Notes: generated by a model not told the origin, from the sequence alone. Positions 24,831 through 33,433 are shown, counted from the stretch's first letter. The stretch is DNA of 37,362 nt from an uncultured Planctomycetaceae bacterium (GCA_903917235.1 CAIWZS010000181.1:1-37362); one strand, 5' to 3'. Numbers and translations: made by a program.

Positions 24831-26941
24831 GTGAGAGCGTCCAGCCCATGAATCAGAGCGTCCAGCCGGACGAGGAAGGTCGGTCCTCGGGGGTGGAGGG
24901 TGGCGGCTGCCACGTGCCGGTTCCTGCGACCGCTTCGGCATGCCGGCGCACGTGCTGGGTCGTGGGCTGGCTCGCGCTCGTGCTCATTGGCATCAACCTC
25001 GTCCACGATGCGTCGATGCACGACAAGACGCTCGTCCCCCGCCTGCACGCGCTGCTCATCGTCCTCGGAGCCTCCGGACTCGCCCTCGTGATGCCGCGCG
25101 TGCTGCGCCGATGCGATCCGTCGATCGTCCGCGAGCCGGTCGTCCTGGGCGCGCTCGCCCTCGTCGCGTGCACCGCGCTGTCGCTCCTTGCCGCCGTCAA
25201 CGTGAGTGCCGGCTGGCTCGATCTCGTGCGCACCAGCGCGTTCGCCGGTGTGCTCGTGGTGTCGTGCCTGCTCCTGCCGCTCGTGCCGCGCTGGCCCGAC
25301 CACCTGCTGCGCCTGCTCGTCGTCTCGGCCGCGGTCACCGCCGGCCTCGGGTGGGCGGAGTTCATCATGCGCTATGGGATCAACGTGCCGGGGAGACGGT
25401 GGATCGAGGACGTGTCGGGCCGGATGGGCAACATCAACCTTCTGTCGAGCTACCTGGTCCTCGTCCTGCCCGGCTGCCTTGGCGCGGCGTGTCTGCTCCG
25501 TGGTGCGTGGCGGGGGGCCGGGGCGCTGGCGGGTGTCGCGTCCCTGGTGCTCGTCATCGTGCTGCAGTCGCGGTCCGCCTGGGTCGCGCTCGCCGCGTCC
25601 GCACTCGTCGCGCTGGCGGTGGCGTGGCGCGTGCGCGAGCGACTCGGGATCGGACGGGTCCTGCGGAACGTCATGGTCACGGGGGCTGTGGGAATCACCT
25701 GCGGGATCGCGGCCTGTGGTTCACTCGCGAGTCCCGATCATCCGATCATGGCGCGGCTGCGCAGCATCGGCGTCGCGAATCCGGACGGCCGACCGAGCGA
25801 CGGAGGCCGGACGGTGATCTGGTGGCTCACCACGCACCTGATCGCCGATCACCCGCTCGTCGGAGTCGGTGCCGGCAACTTCCCGATCCGCATCCAGGAG
25901 TATTACGCGACGCCCGGTGCCGATCTGGCGAGGCTGCACACCGACGACTGGTCCCGGCCGCACAACGACTTCCTGCAGGTGTGGGCGGAGAAGGGAGTGC
26001 TGGGACTGGCGGCCTTCATCGGCATCTTCGCGGCCGCCCTCGCGTCGATCGTCACGGTCCTGCGAGTCGCGGTGTCTCCGCGCGATGCGGGACTCGCCGT
26101 GCTCTTGCTCATGTCGTTCGTGACCAACCTCGTCGCCTCGTGCTTCGATTTTCCGCTCGAGCGGATCAGCCATCAGGCGACGCTCGCCGTACTCCTCGCG
26201 GCGGCCACGGTCCTGCGGCGGGAGGTCGCGGCGCGGGCTGTCGGTGATCCCCTCCACGCGGCTCGACGTGCGCCGACGTGGGGCGACGGCCCCGAACCGA
26301 CCGCGGTCGGTAGCGACGGATGCAGCGACGTGCCATCCGCCGGCGCATCCGGTCTCGTCTGGGGCGTCGTGGCCGCGGGGATCGTCGCCACGGCCTGTGG
26401 CCTTGCCTGGACGACCGTGGCGATCTCCCAGGAGCGATCCGCCGTGGGGGCCCGCGCGGCGCTCGAGGCGGGCAGGTGGGACGACGCGGTGCGTCTGGCC
26501 CGCGGTGCCACGACGCCGTGGCGCACGCTCGACCCGTTCGGTACCCCGGTCGCGTTTCTCGAGGGTGCGGCGCACATGCGGTCGGGCGCCGCGGACGAGG
26601 CCATCGCGTGCCTCGAGCGGGCCCGCCGTCACCACCCGAATCGTCTCGTCGTGCTCAACAACCTCGGCATCCTCTACGCGACGACGGGGCGCACCGACGA
26701 CGCGATCGAGTGCCTCTCCGTCGCGGCGTCGCGGTATCCGCACCGGCTCGAAAGCGTCACGAACCTGGCCGGTTGCTACCTCGACGCAGGACGGCCGACC
26801 GACGCCGTGAGCCTCATCGAAGGCGTGCCGGAGACGAGCCGCACGCCCGTCATGCGCGAGCATCTCGCACGGGCGCGGTCGCTCCTGGGCTTGCCCTCCG
26901 GCGCGCCATCGGACACGTCTCAGCCCGCGGCGGAACGCTGA
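24827..26941 (+). CDS. O-antigen ligase/polymerase-like membrane protein with C-terminal TPR-like repeats
   Basis: 704 residues. About ten membrane helices occupy residues 40-470. The Wzy_C/WaaL signature follows in the expected order: DHPLVGVGAGNFPIRI, then the periplasmic-loop motif RPHNDFLQVWAEKGVLGLAAFIG, with its His at about 379. A further helix (GLVWGVVAAGIVATACGLAW) leads to residues 540-690, which hold TPR-like helices (EAGRWDDAVRLARG, LNNLGILYATTGRTDDAIECL, TNLAGCYLDAGRPTDAVSLI). Such proteins link or polymerise undecaprenyl-linked glycans at the outer face of the inner membrane. It overlaps the epimerase-like gene by 4 bp, with two GT2 genes just upstream. Substrate unknown. Confidence 0.9.
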   Translation: MSESVQPMNQSVQPDEEGRSSGVEGGGCHVPVPATASACRRTCWVVGWLALVLIGINLVHDASMHDKTLVPRLHALLIVLGASGLALVMPRVLRRCDPSIVREPVVLGALALVACTALSLLAAVNVSAGWLDLVRTSAFAGVLVVSCLLLPLVPRWPDHLLRLLVVSAAVTAGLGWAEFIMRYGINVPGRRWIEDVSGRMGNINLLSSYLVLVLPGCLGAACLLRGAWRGAGALAGVASLVLVIVLQSRSAWVALAASALVALAVAWRVRERLGIGRVLRNVMVTGAVGITCGIAACGSLASPDHPIMARLRSIGVANPDGRPSDGGRTVIWWLTTHLIADHPLVGVGAGNFPIRIQEYYATPGADLARLHTDDWSRPHNDFLQVWAEKGVLGLAAFIGIFAAALASIVTVLRVAVSPRDAGLAVLLLMSFVTNLVASCFDFPLERISHQATLAVLLAAATVLRREVAARAVGDPLHAARRAPTWGDGPEPTAVGSDGCSDVPSAGASGLVWGVVAAGIVATACGLAWTTVAISQERSAVGARAALEAGRWDDAVRLARGATTPWRTLDPFGTPVAFLEGAAHMRSGAADEAIACLERARRHHPNRLVVLNNLGILYATTGRTDDAIECLSVAASRYPHRLESVTNLAGCYLDAGRPTDAVSLIEGVPETSRTPVMREHLARARSLLGLPSGAPSDTSQPAAER

Positions 26942-26974
26942 GAATGCTCGAGCCGGGCGAGTCGTCGGGCCGGG

Positions 26975-27643
26975 TCACGCCACGGCTGAGCGCCCTTCCT
27001 CGAACCGGTACCCGAACCGCTCGATGTCCTCGGCGAAGTGTTCGGCCACGCGGGCGGCGAGGCGGGGCGTGTAGTAGGTGCGGTAGTCGCGGCGATCGTG
27101 AGCGACGGTGCGATTGACGTGGGGCAGCGTTGCCGGCACGCCGAGCCACCCGCAGATGCGATCGAAGTCTTCGTGCAGCGACTCGAATCGGGCCACGTGG
27201 TCGACGAGCAGCCTGCCGTGCCGGTCGCAGAGCATCCGGCTTTGCGAGATCTTGTCGCGCCGCAGTTCGTAGTCGACGTACCCTTCGAAGGACGCGAGCC
27301 CGGTCGCGCGGGCGCGTCGATGGTGCCGTGGCGAGCTGACGAGGTAGTGGAAGTAGGAGACGAGCAGGTCCCAGGGATTGCGCACGAACGCGAACTTGAA
27401 GAGGCTGGCAAAGTCGTCCGCCGGCAGCTGGCGGCGGAGCGTGTCGGCCGGCGTGTGCAGCCGGAACCTCTTCACCTCGGGAGGCGCGTAGTGATTGACG
27501 TGGATGCCGATGCGGTCGAGCCAGCGGTTCATCCAGAAGCGCATGACGCGGTCGCCATAGGGCTGCAGTGCCTGCGAGATGCTGCAGCCGCCGGTCTTGG
27601 GCACGTGCACGAAGGCGAAGCGGTGTTTGTGAGAGACGAGCAT
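26975..27643 (-). CDS. Sulfotransferase family 2 (carbohydrate type)
   Basis: 222 residues from ATG 27643. The PAPS 5'-phosphosulfate loop is FAFVHVPKTGGCSIS (9-23), matching the HIPKTAG hallmark of PF03567. The 3'-phosphate motif is FAFVRNPWDLLVSYFHY (84-100). It is shorter than many members and ends soon after the FGYRFEE segment. A GTG five codons upstream is possible but lacks a ribosome site. It is convergent with the O-antigen ligase gene, 33 bp away, and probably sulfates the same surface polysaccharide. It is the third sulfotransferase of the window and of a different subfamily from the one at 3205. Confidence 0.9.
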   Translation of the reverse strand: MLVSHKHRFAFVHVPKTGGCSISQALQPYGDRVMRFWMNRWLDRIGIHVNHYAPPEVKRFRLHTPADTLRRQLPADDFASLFKFAFVRNPWDLLVSYFHYLVSSPRHHRRARATGLASFEGYVDYELRRDKISQSRMLCDRHGRLLVDHVARFESLHEDFDRICGWLGVPATLPHVNRTVAHDRRDYRTYYTPRLAARVAEHFAEDIERFGYRFEEGRSAVA

Positions 27644-27820
27644 GGTCCGGTCTTTCACCGCGGCTGCATCGGCGGGAGCGCCCGCGCGGCGCGGCCGTCA
27701 TGGGTACCGACGTCCGTCGGCCGGGCAGGATGCGGCCGCACGGGCATCGGCGATCGGAAGGGGGAATAGCAGGCGGGGCACCGCGGCCGCCACGGCACTT
27801 TGGGCCGTCTGGCGAAGGCT

Positions 27821-29698
27821 TCAGCCGAAGACGCCGAGCAGCCGGGTGACCTCGACGGCGAGAATGATGCCTACGCCCACGAGGGATTCGCCGGCGATGA
27901 GCCCGCTGGAGACCGGCACGATCGTGCGCTCGGCGGCCTGCGGGGCGCGCCGGGCCAGGATGAAGGCGACGAGCGCTCCGGCGAACATCGCGAATGAATT
28001 GAAGGCCGGGATGACGCCGGCGATCCCCAGTCCGGTCGTGGAGGGGATCCACGGACGCAGCCGCTTGGGCGCGAAGGTCTCCAGAAGCGTGAGCACGACG
28101 CCGATGAGCGCCCCCACGAGCATCGCCTCCCGGGCTCCGGCCGGCAGACTGTCGAGACCCTTGGCGAGCAGGCGGGCAACACCCTCCCAGACCTTGGCCG
28201 ACGGCGCGGGCAGGGCCGCGGTGCCGAGCCGCTCGGGATGGGCCTGGACGACGAAGAGGTAGGCAGGCACGGAGACGAGCGTGCCCGCGACCACGCCGTA
28301 TAGCTGGGAGAGCGTCTGCTTCCGCGGGTTGCCCCCCAGCAGGTAGCCGCTCTTGAGGTCGGTGAGCAGGTCGGCGGCGTGGGACGCCGCCCCCGAGGTG
28401 ATCGACGCGGTCATCAGGTTCGTGGTGATGTTCGAGGGGGCGATCGCACCGTAGACCAGCTGCGTGATCTTCCCCATGGCGCCGATCGGGGTGATGTCGG
28501 TCTCTCCGGTGGCACGCGCCGCGACGATCGACAGGAGGAAGGTGAGGAGCACGGCCACCACCCCCATCCACCACGTGATCCCGAAGAGGATCTCGCCGAG
28601 GACGACGCAGGCCGTGCCGAAGACGAGCGTCCCGGTCGCGAACCACCAGCCGGGCACCTCGACCCGGGCGAGTGGATCGTCCATAGCGTCGGCACGACGG
28701 CCCACGAGCGTGGCGAGGCCGCCGAAGGCGCGGACGACCGTGCGCCACTTGAGCGCGAAGGACAGGAGGCCGGACGTCACCATCATCGCGGTCGCGGGCC
28801 AGAGCACCCACGAGACGATGCCTCGATAGCCCGGCTCGGCGATGCCCCGGGAGACGAGGATCGGGCCGATGATCCCGTAGCAGATGATGCCGCCGACGAG
28901 CATCGAGGCGGCGACGCGCAGCCCCATGATGGCGCCGGCCGCGACCATGATGAGCGAGCCCTCGATCCCGATCGTGAATCGCGTGAGCAGGTCGCGGCCG
29001 AGGGCGGTGGGCAGGAAGGGAATTTCAGCCGGGAAGGCGTACGGTGCCAGCCACTTCACCTGGGCGAAGAGATCGCGCCAGAGCGCGACGAGGCCGCCGA
29101 CGATCCCGGCCGTGAAGAGCGCGCGGCCCTTGGCGACCGCCTCCGTGCCCGCGGTGTGCATGCTGCGCAGCGTCTCGGCCGTCGCGATGCCGGTGGGGAA
29201 GGGAAGCTGGTCGATGTTGATGAGCTGCCGCTTGAGCGGGATCGCCATGAAGACGCCGAGCATCGACAGCGCGCCGAGCCAGAGCATGATTTCCCACCAC
29301 GCCATGAGCCGGCCCGTCGTCAGGTAGAGGGCCGGCAGCGCCGAGACCAGGCCGGCGCTCGACATGTAGCCGGCCGCGCTCGCCGCGCTCGACATCGTGT
29401 AGTTCTCGAGGATCGTGAACGGCCGGTCGCGCCAGGCCGGCACGAGCGGCTCGAGGAAGCGGAAGACGGCGTAGGCGATGATGCACGCGGTGATCGTGAC
29501 GCCGAGACCCCAGCCGGTCTTGAGGCCGACGTAGAGGTTCGAGATCGACATCACGCCGCCGATGAGCATGCCGGTGACGACCGCCCGGGGCGTCAGTTGC
29601 ACCGCGTCGTCGCCGGCGTACACGTGCTCGAGCCACCAACGGGCGGCCGCCCGTTCGTCGTCAGGCGGCGGTGCCGCGGGAATCGTGTCGTCGCGCAT
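27821..29698 (-). CDS. OPT-family oligopeptide/metal-chelate transporter
   Basis: 625 residues with about 14-16 hydrophobic segments. Recognisable OPT stretches include VVTGMLIGGVMSISNLYVGLKTGWGLGV near the N-terminus, QLPFPTGIATAETL, ATGETDITPIGAMGKITQLVYG, and DLKSGYLLGGNPRKQ. Members are secondary transporters that import peptides or metal chelates with protons. The ATG at 29698 has no strong Shine-Dalgarno, but it gives the expected soluble N-terminal lead of about 35 residues. The frame is open upstream through repeats, which I reject as coding. It lies 177 bp upstream of the sulfotransferase gene on the same strand; a functional link is not evident. Confidence 0.92.
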   Translation of the reverse strand: MRDDTIPAAPPPDDERAAARWWLEHVYAGDDAVQLTPRAVVTGMLIGGVMSISNLYVGLKTGWGLGVTITACIIAYAVFRFLEPLVPAWRDRPFTILENYTMSSAASAAGYMSSAGLVSALPALYLTTGRLMAWWEIMLWLGALSMLGVFMAIPLKRQLINIDQLPFPTGIATAETLRSMHTAGTEAVAKGRALFTAGIVGGLVALWRDLFAQVKWLAPYAFPAEIPFLPTALGRDLLTRFTIGIEGSLIMVAAGAIMGLRVAASMLVGGIICYGIIGPILVSRGIAEPGYRGIVSWVLWPATAMMVTSGLLSFALKWRTVVRAFGGLATLVGRRADAMDDPLARVEVPGWWFATGTLVFGTACVVLGEILFGITWWMGVVAVLLTFLLSIVAARATGETDITPIGAMGKITQLVYGAIAPSNITTNLMTASITSGAASHAADLLTDLKSGYLLGGNPRKQTLSQLYGVVAGTLVSVPAYLFVVQAHPERLGTAALPAPSAKVWEGVARLLAKGLDSLPAGAREAMLVGALIGVVLTLLETFAPKRLRPWIPSTTGLGIAGVIPAFNSFAMFAGALVAFILARRAPQAAERTIVPVSSGLIAGESLVGVGIILAVEVTRLLGVFG

Positions 29699-29755
29699 GG
29701 TGGGGAGCGTACCCGAAGTCGCCCGCCGCGGCGCCTCATGCAAGGAGGCCGCATT

Positions 29756-29779
29756 CGCACGCCTGGAGGCGTGCGCCAC
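29756..29779 (-). repeat. Dispersed palindromic repeat, inverted copy
   Basis: Exact 24-bp reverse complement of the repeats at 942-965 and 1050-1073, nearly 29 kb away. The match with the 1050 copy extends about 10 bp on one side with one mismatch. It lies 58 bp upstream of the OPT start. Confidence 0.85.
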
Positions 29780-29811
29780 GAAAAGAGCGGACGTCGCTCC
29801 CCTGCCGTGAC

Positions 29812-29840
29812 CCGCCGCAGGCCCGCAGGGCCGCCGCGGC
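29812..29840 (+). repeat. 29-bp direct repeat, copy A
   Basis: Starts CCGCCGCAGGCCCGCAGGGC and is identical to 29885-29913. The GCCCGCAGGGC centre is itself partly palindromic. Confidence 0.85.
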
Positions 29841-29884
29841 GCGCTGACGAAGAATTTCTCGACGGAGGTCGTCCTGCCGTCCAA

Positions 29885-29913
29885 CCGCCGCAGGCCCGCA
29901 GGGCCGCCGCGGC
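29885..29913 (+). repeat. 29-bp direct repeat, copy B
   Basis: Identical to copy A, 73 bp downstream. Its end forms the left arm of the first hairpin of the cluster that follows. Confidence 0.85.
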
Positions 29914-30025
29914 TCAGCCAGCCGCGGAGCGCACACGGCCGCCCGGAAGGCGGCCGGCCCGGCGTGGGCACCCTTGGCGTGCCCACGTCGGGCCAAGCTG
30001 CCGGGGCCATGGATGGCCCGGCAGC
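29907..30025 (-). terminator. Cluster of four successive hairpins downstream of the Tyr-rich protein gene
   Basis: Stems: CCGCGGCT/AGCCGCGG (29907-29927, 8 bp), CGGCCGCC/GGCGGCCG (29936-29956, 8 bp), CGTGGGCAC/GTGCCCACG (29963-29987, 9 bp) and GCTGCCGGGGCCAT/ATGGCCCGGCAGC (29997-30025, 13 bp with one bulge). They follow the stop codon at 30033 on the minus strand. No T-runs are present. The 334-bp gap 29699-30032 holds these, the 29-bp repeats and the inverted palindromic repeat, and no gene. Confidence 0.6.
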
Positions 30026-30032
30026 GCTCTCG

Positions 30033-30371
30033 TCAGAACACGTCGAGATGGAAGTGGTGGCCCTGGTGGTAGCGACGCGATTGCGGGTACTCGTTGTGCC
30101 ACTGCCGGTTGTAGACCGGTATCCGCATCTCCTGGGGATAGCGGTAGTAAAGATCGTTCGCCGACTGCATGTAGCCGTCGGCGTAGAAGTTCTGCGCGTA
30201 CCAGACGTAGGGATAGTGGTAGAGCCGGTTCCAGTCGTGGGTGTTGTACGAATAGCCCCACTGGTAGCCGTAGGCCTGCTGCCCCGCGTGGGGCGTCTGG
30301 GCCCTGGCATCGACGGTGGTCAGCCAGACGGCGACGCCGACGGCGCCGACGGCGAAAAGGTGCCGCATCAT
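30033..30371 (-). CDS. Small exported Tyr/His-rich protein, conserved-looking, unknown function
   Basis: 112 residues. The signal peptide MMRHLFAVGAVGVAVWLTTV ends at DARA|Q after residue 24. The mature part of 88 residues is rich in Tyr, His, Trp and Gln: YNTHDWNRLYHYPYVWYAQNF, DLYYRYPQEMRIPVYNRQWHN, and the end YHQGHHFHLDVF. There are no cysteines and no membrane helix after the signal. The pattern resembles small planctomycete exported proteins I have seen described only as hypothetical; this is from memory, not a search. ATG 30371 has a G-rich run upstream. It is followed by the hairpin cluster, so it is probably a single-gene unit. Confidence 0.82.
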   Translation of the reverse strand: MMRHLFAVGAVGVAVWLTTVDARAQTPHAGQQAYGYQWGYSYNTHDWNRLYHYPYVWYAQNFYADGYMQSANDLYYRYPQEMRIPVYNRQWHNEYPQSRRYHQGHHFHLDVF

Positions 30372-30479
30372 GAAAGGTCCCCCCGGAAAGACGATCCCCG
30401 GAAGTCATCGGCAGCCGGCACGACCCGTCTTCACGGAAAAAAGTGACGCGACCCGAGGGGTTGGGCAGGCCGGCGGGGA

Positions 30480-30516
30480 CCGCCGCCCACACCCGTGTCG
30501 GCATCGCGGGCGGCGG
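30480..30516 (-). terminator. Hairpin just after the MBL-fold gene
   Basis: CCGCCGCCC (30480-30488) and GGGCGGCGG (30508-30516) pair over 9 bp around a 19-nt loop, directly after the stop at 30519 on the minus strand. A T-run on that strand lies about 40 nt further on, too far for a classical terminator. Confidence 0.4.
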
Positions 30517-30518
30517 GC

Positions 30519-31319
30519 TCAGGCGGGCTGCGGCTTCTGCCCGGGCAGGCGTCCCTCGGCGAGTTCCCGGTCCCACTCTTCGATGAGGGGCCAGTGGGTC
30601 GCACAGGTGCCGAAGTCCGCGAGCGTGAGGTACCCACGGAGGCGGTCGGTCGTGCGGCGGAGGAGACCGTCGTCCTTGCGGAAGATCGGCCCGTGGCTCG
30701 GCAGGAGCCACTGGACGTCACTCGCCGCGATGCGTTCGAGCGAGCGGATGAACTGCTGGATGTCGCTGCCGTGATGCGCGTCGATCGCGCCGACCGATCC
30801 GTCGCGGTAGATGTTGTCGCCCGAGAGCAGGAGGTCGTCGAGCCGGAACGCGAGCTGGCTGTCGGTGTGGCCGGGCGTGTGCCAGACCTCGAGGCGGCGG
30901 GAGCCGATCTCGATCACGTCGCCGTCGGCGACGGTGCGGTCGACCGTGACGGGCGGCATCTCGAGATGCACGTTCTGGGCGGCGATCTCGGCGAACGTCT
31001 TGACGCGGTCCCCCGACTCGAGCGCGTCGACGGCCTTGGGATGGGCGATGACCGGTGCCTTCAGGACCGCCTTCGCCCGCGCGAGGCCCTGGATGTGATC
31101 GACGTCCGCGTGCGTGGCGACGAGCCCCCGGCACTGGGAGAGCGGGAAGTCGAGCTGACGGATCATCTCGACGATCTCGTCCACGCTCTCGTCGTAGCCG
31201 ATGTCGATGAGCACCCAATCGCTGTCGTCGTAGACGAGGTACACGTTGCAGCCGATCCGCCACCCGGCCTGATGATTCATCTCGATCACACCGGGAAAGA
31301 CCGGACGCCGTGCCAGCAT
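30519..31319 (-). CDS. Metallo-beta-lactamase-fold hydrolase with HxDxDH variant motif
   Basis: 266 residues. The fold's ordered motifs are present: VYLVYDDSDWVLIDIG, then VATHADVDHIQGL (H70, D72, D74, H75), LEVWHTPGHTDSQLAF, LLLSGDNIY and LLPSHGP. The usual HxHxDH is HxDxDH here, so the second metal-binding His is an Asp. The glyoxalase-II-like order is otherwise intact. It is a cytoplasmic hydrolase of unknown substrate; thioesters, phosphoesters and lactones are all handled by this superfamily. ATG 31319 is supported by the first strand starting within 20 residues. It is divergent from the GTPase operon across a 226-bp region with a dyad element. Confidence 0.88.
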   Translation of the reverse strand: MLARRPVFPGVIEMNHQAGWRIGCNVYLVYDDSDWVLIDIGYDESVDEIVEMIRQLDFPLSQCRGLVATHADVDHIQGLARAKAVLKAPVIAHPKAVDALESGDRVKTFAEIAAQNVHLEMPPVTVDRTVADGDVIEIGSRRLEVWHTPGHTDSQLAFRLDDLLLSGDNIYRDGSVGAIDAHHGSDIQQFIRSLERIAASDVQWLLPSHGPIFRKDDGLLRRTTDRLRGYLTLADFGTCATHWPLIEEWDRELAEGRLPGQKPQPA

Positions 31320-31395
31320 GGCGGAGAGCTCTGCTGAAGGGGAGGGGCTGAACGGGAGGAGCCGAGGTGGCGGAACTGGAATGGAAGGAAGCGAT

Positions 31396-31425
31396 GGACC
31401 GGCACGATTTGCCGGTCGGACCGGC
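31396..31425 (+). promoter_or_regulatory. Candidate operator: three GACCGGC half-sites between divergent genes
   Basis: GCCGGTC (31411-31417) and GACCGGC (31419-31425) form a perfect 7-bp dyad around one base. A further GGACCGGC at 31396-31403 repeats that at 31418-31425 exactly 22 bp away, two helical turns. It lies between the MBL-fold gene and the GTPase operon, as expected for a regulator-binding site. Confidence 0.4.
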
Positions 31426-31545
31426 GGAGGACACACTGTCCCGTACCCGGACAGCATCAGCACTGCCAACCGCATGATAGCACCGCCGCGGCGGGGCGGG
31501 CAGCGAGTGGTCCGGGGGGCGTCGCAGGCGCACGGGAGTCGGGTG

Positions 31546-33432
31546 GTGGCAACGCGAGATCGCCCGGTGAACGATCCAGCGGGCGCGTCGCCGGAGACCG
31601 TGACCGGCATGGCGGTGACGGTGCGCGCGCTGTGCGACGTGGTGGAGGCGATCGCGCCGCTCGGCGCGTCACTCGGCGCGCCGGCCCCTGAGGAGATGCC
31701 CTGGCACGGCGCGCTCTTCGGGACGCTCCAGGCACAGGCCGCCCGCGGGCCGCTCGTCGTGGCGGCGGTGTGCGGCGGCACGAACACGGGCAAGAGCCTC
31801 GTCGCCAACGCGCTCGTGGGTGCGGCCATGAGCCGTTCGGTGGCCGAGGCGGCCCGCACGCGGCACCCCGTCGCGAGCCTGCCCGCCGGGGTGGCCGCCA
31901 CCGCGGATCTCGGCGCGCTCTTCCCCGGCTTCGTACCGGTCGCGTGGCGCAGCGACGAGGATGCGCTCGACCCCGCCGCCGAGGATCGGATCATCTGGCG
32001 CGAGGACGGCTCCGGGCGGCAGCCTGCCCGGCTCGTCATCGTCGATACGCCCGACATCGACGGCACGCTGCGCGAGAACTGGCACCGCGCGGAGCTCGTG
32101 CGCGACGCGGCCGACGTGATCGTGGCGGTGCTCACGCAGCAGAAGTACAACGATGCCGCCGTTCGCGAGTTCTTCGCGCGGGCCGCGGCCGCGGGTCGGA
32201 CGGTGCTCATCGTGTTCAACATGATCGACTGGCCCGCCCAGCGTCCGCGGATCGGCGGGTGGCTCGCCACGTTCACGGCGGAGACCGGGGTCGTGCCACT
32301 GGCGGTGTACGCCGTCCCGCACGATCAGGCCGCGGCCGCCGCGGGCCGCGTCCCGTTCCACGCGCTTCCCGAGCTGACCGGGACGGCCGGCGGCGCCGAC
32401 ACGACTCACGAAGGGGATCCGGGCCCCGCCGAGCGGCTCGCGGGCTGCGATTTCGACCGCATCAAGCGTCGTGCCGTCGCGGGTGCATGGGAGGTCGTGC
32501 TCGACCGCCGGGACGGCATGGGAACGTGGCTCGACGCGATCGACCACGCCGCCGGGGTCTGGCGCGAGACGGCCACATTCCTCGAGCGGGAGAGTCGCGT
32601 GCGGGTCGATCTCCCGCCCGCGCCGAGCGACATCGTGTGGAACGAGATCTGGTCGTGGCTCGAGCCCCGTCGCTCGCGCTTCGACCTCGCCGTCAGCCGA
32701 CTCTATCGCGTCGCCGGCACCGGGGTCGCTTGGGCCGCGCGGCAGGTCGGGCTGGGTCGGTCCTCCACCGAGCGTCGCGAGGATTTCACCGCCCTCGAGA
32801 TCGCGGCCCTCAAGCAGGCGCTCACCGACTTCGTCTCACGGCTCGAGGACGCCTGCCGCCACGACCCGCGCCTCGAGCAGCTGCTGGGTCCGCGGCTCGC
32901 GTCGGCCGATCGCGCCGCGTGGTACGCCGACCTCGAGCGGCGACATCGAGCGCTTCCATTGGTGTCGGAGGACTACCGCACGTTCGTGAAGGACCAGCTC
33001 GATCGGTACTCCGAGGACAACCCGGGACTCGTCGGCTGGATCGTCACGGCCCTCAATGCCGGCGCGGTGGCCCGGCCGGCGCTCACGGTGGGGCTCGGGC
33101 TCGCGGGCGCCGCGGTCGTGCCCGCAGCCGCGGCGACGGCCGGAGGTCTCACCACGCTCGTCTATCACGTCGGCGACGTCGTCGTCGGAACAGCGGCCAC
33201 GCTCGTGGGCGAGGGCGCCCTCGGGCTCACGGCGGCGGGGCTCGCGCCGCTCGTCGAGCAGCTCTTCGTGGGCTGGTCCGCTGAACGCAGCCGGGTGCTC
33301 GCCGAGACGCTCCACGATGTGGTGCTCGGCGACCGGCTGGACGAGATCGACCGGCTGGCGACGGCGGCGAGCCGGCCGGAGCTCGCGCGCGCACGGCAGC
33401 TCCTCGACGCCGTCGCGGCGGAGGGCGCCTGA
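31546..33432 (+). CDS. Large membrane-associated P-loop GTPase, first of tandem pair
   Basis: 628 residues from GTG 31546, which has GGGAG 7 nt upstream; ATG 31609 is an alternative start 21 codons in. The P-loop is GGTNTGKS (77-84). The Walker-B/G3-like strand is VIVDTPDIDGT (D167), and the G4-like element is FNMID, a departure from NKxD. A clear G2 Thr motif is not visible. After the G domain come long charged helices (about 290-490), then a Gly/Ala-rich hydrophobic stretch (about 496-570) that looks like two membrane hairpins, then a helical tail. The layout recalls bacterial dynamin-like proteins more than Era/Der. The next GTPase starts 1 bp after its stop. Confidence 0.78.
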   Translation: MATRDRPVNDPAGASPETVTGMAVTVRALCDVVEAIAPLGASLGAPAPEEMPWHGALFGTLQAQAARGPLVVAAVCGGTNTGKSLVANALVGAAMSRSVAEAARTRHPVASLPAGVAATADLGALFPGFVPVAWRSDEDALDPAAEDRIIWREDGSGRQPARLVIVDTPDIDGTLRENWHRAELVRDAADVIVAVLTQQKYNDAAVREFFARAAAAGRTVLIVFNMIDWPAQRPRIGGWLATFTAETGVVPLAVYAVPHDQAAAAAGRVPFHALPELTGTAGGADTTHEGDPGPAERLAGCDFDRIKRRAVAGAWEVVLDRRDGMGTWLDAIDHAAGVWRETATFLERESRVRVDLPPAPSDIVWNEIWSWLEPRRSRFDLAVSRLYRVAGTGVAWAARQVGLGRSSTERREDFTALEIAALKQALTDFVSRLEDACRHDPRLEQLLGPRLASADRAAWYADLERRHRALPLVSEDYRTFVKDQLDRYSEDNPGLVGWIVTALNAGAVARPALTVGLGLAGAAVVPAAAATAGGLTTLVYHVGDVVVGTAATLVGEGALGLTAAGLAPLVEQLFVGWSAERSRVLAETLHDVVLGDRLDEIDRLATAASRPELARARQLLDAVAAEGA

Positions 33433-33433
33433 C

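Noticed and set aside
27644-27820. Promoter or gene between the OPT and sulfotransferase genes
   Set aside because: 177 bp without convincing promoter elements, hairpins or coding signal.
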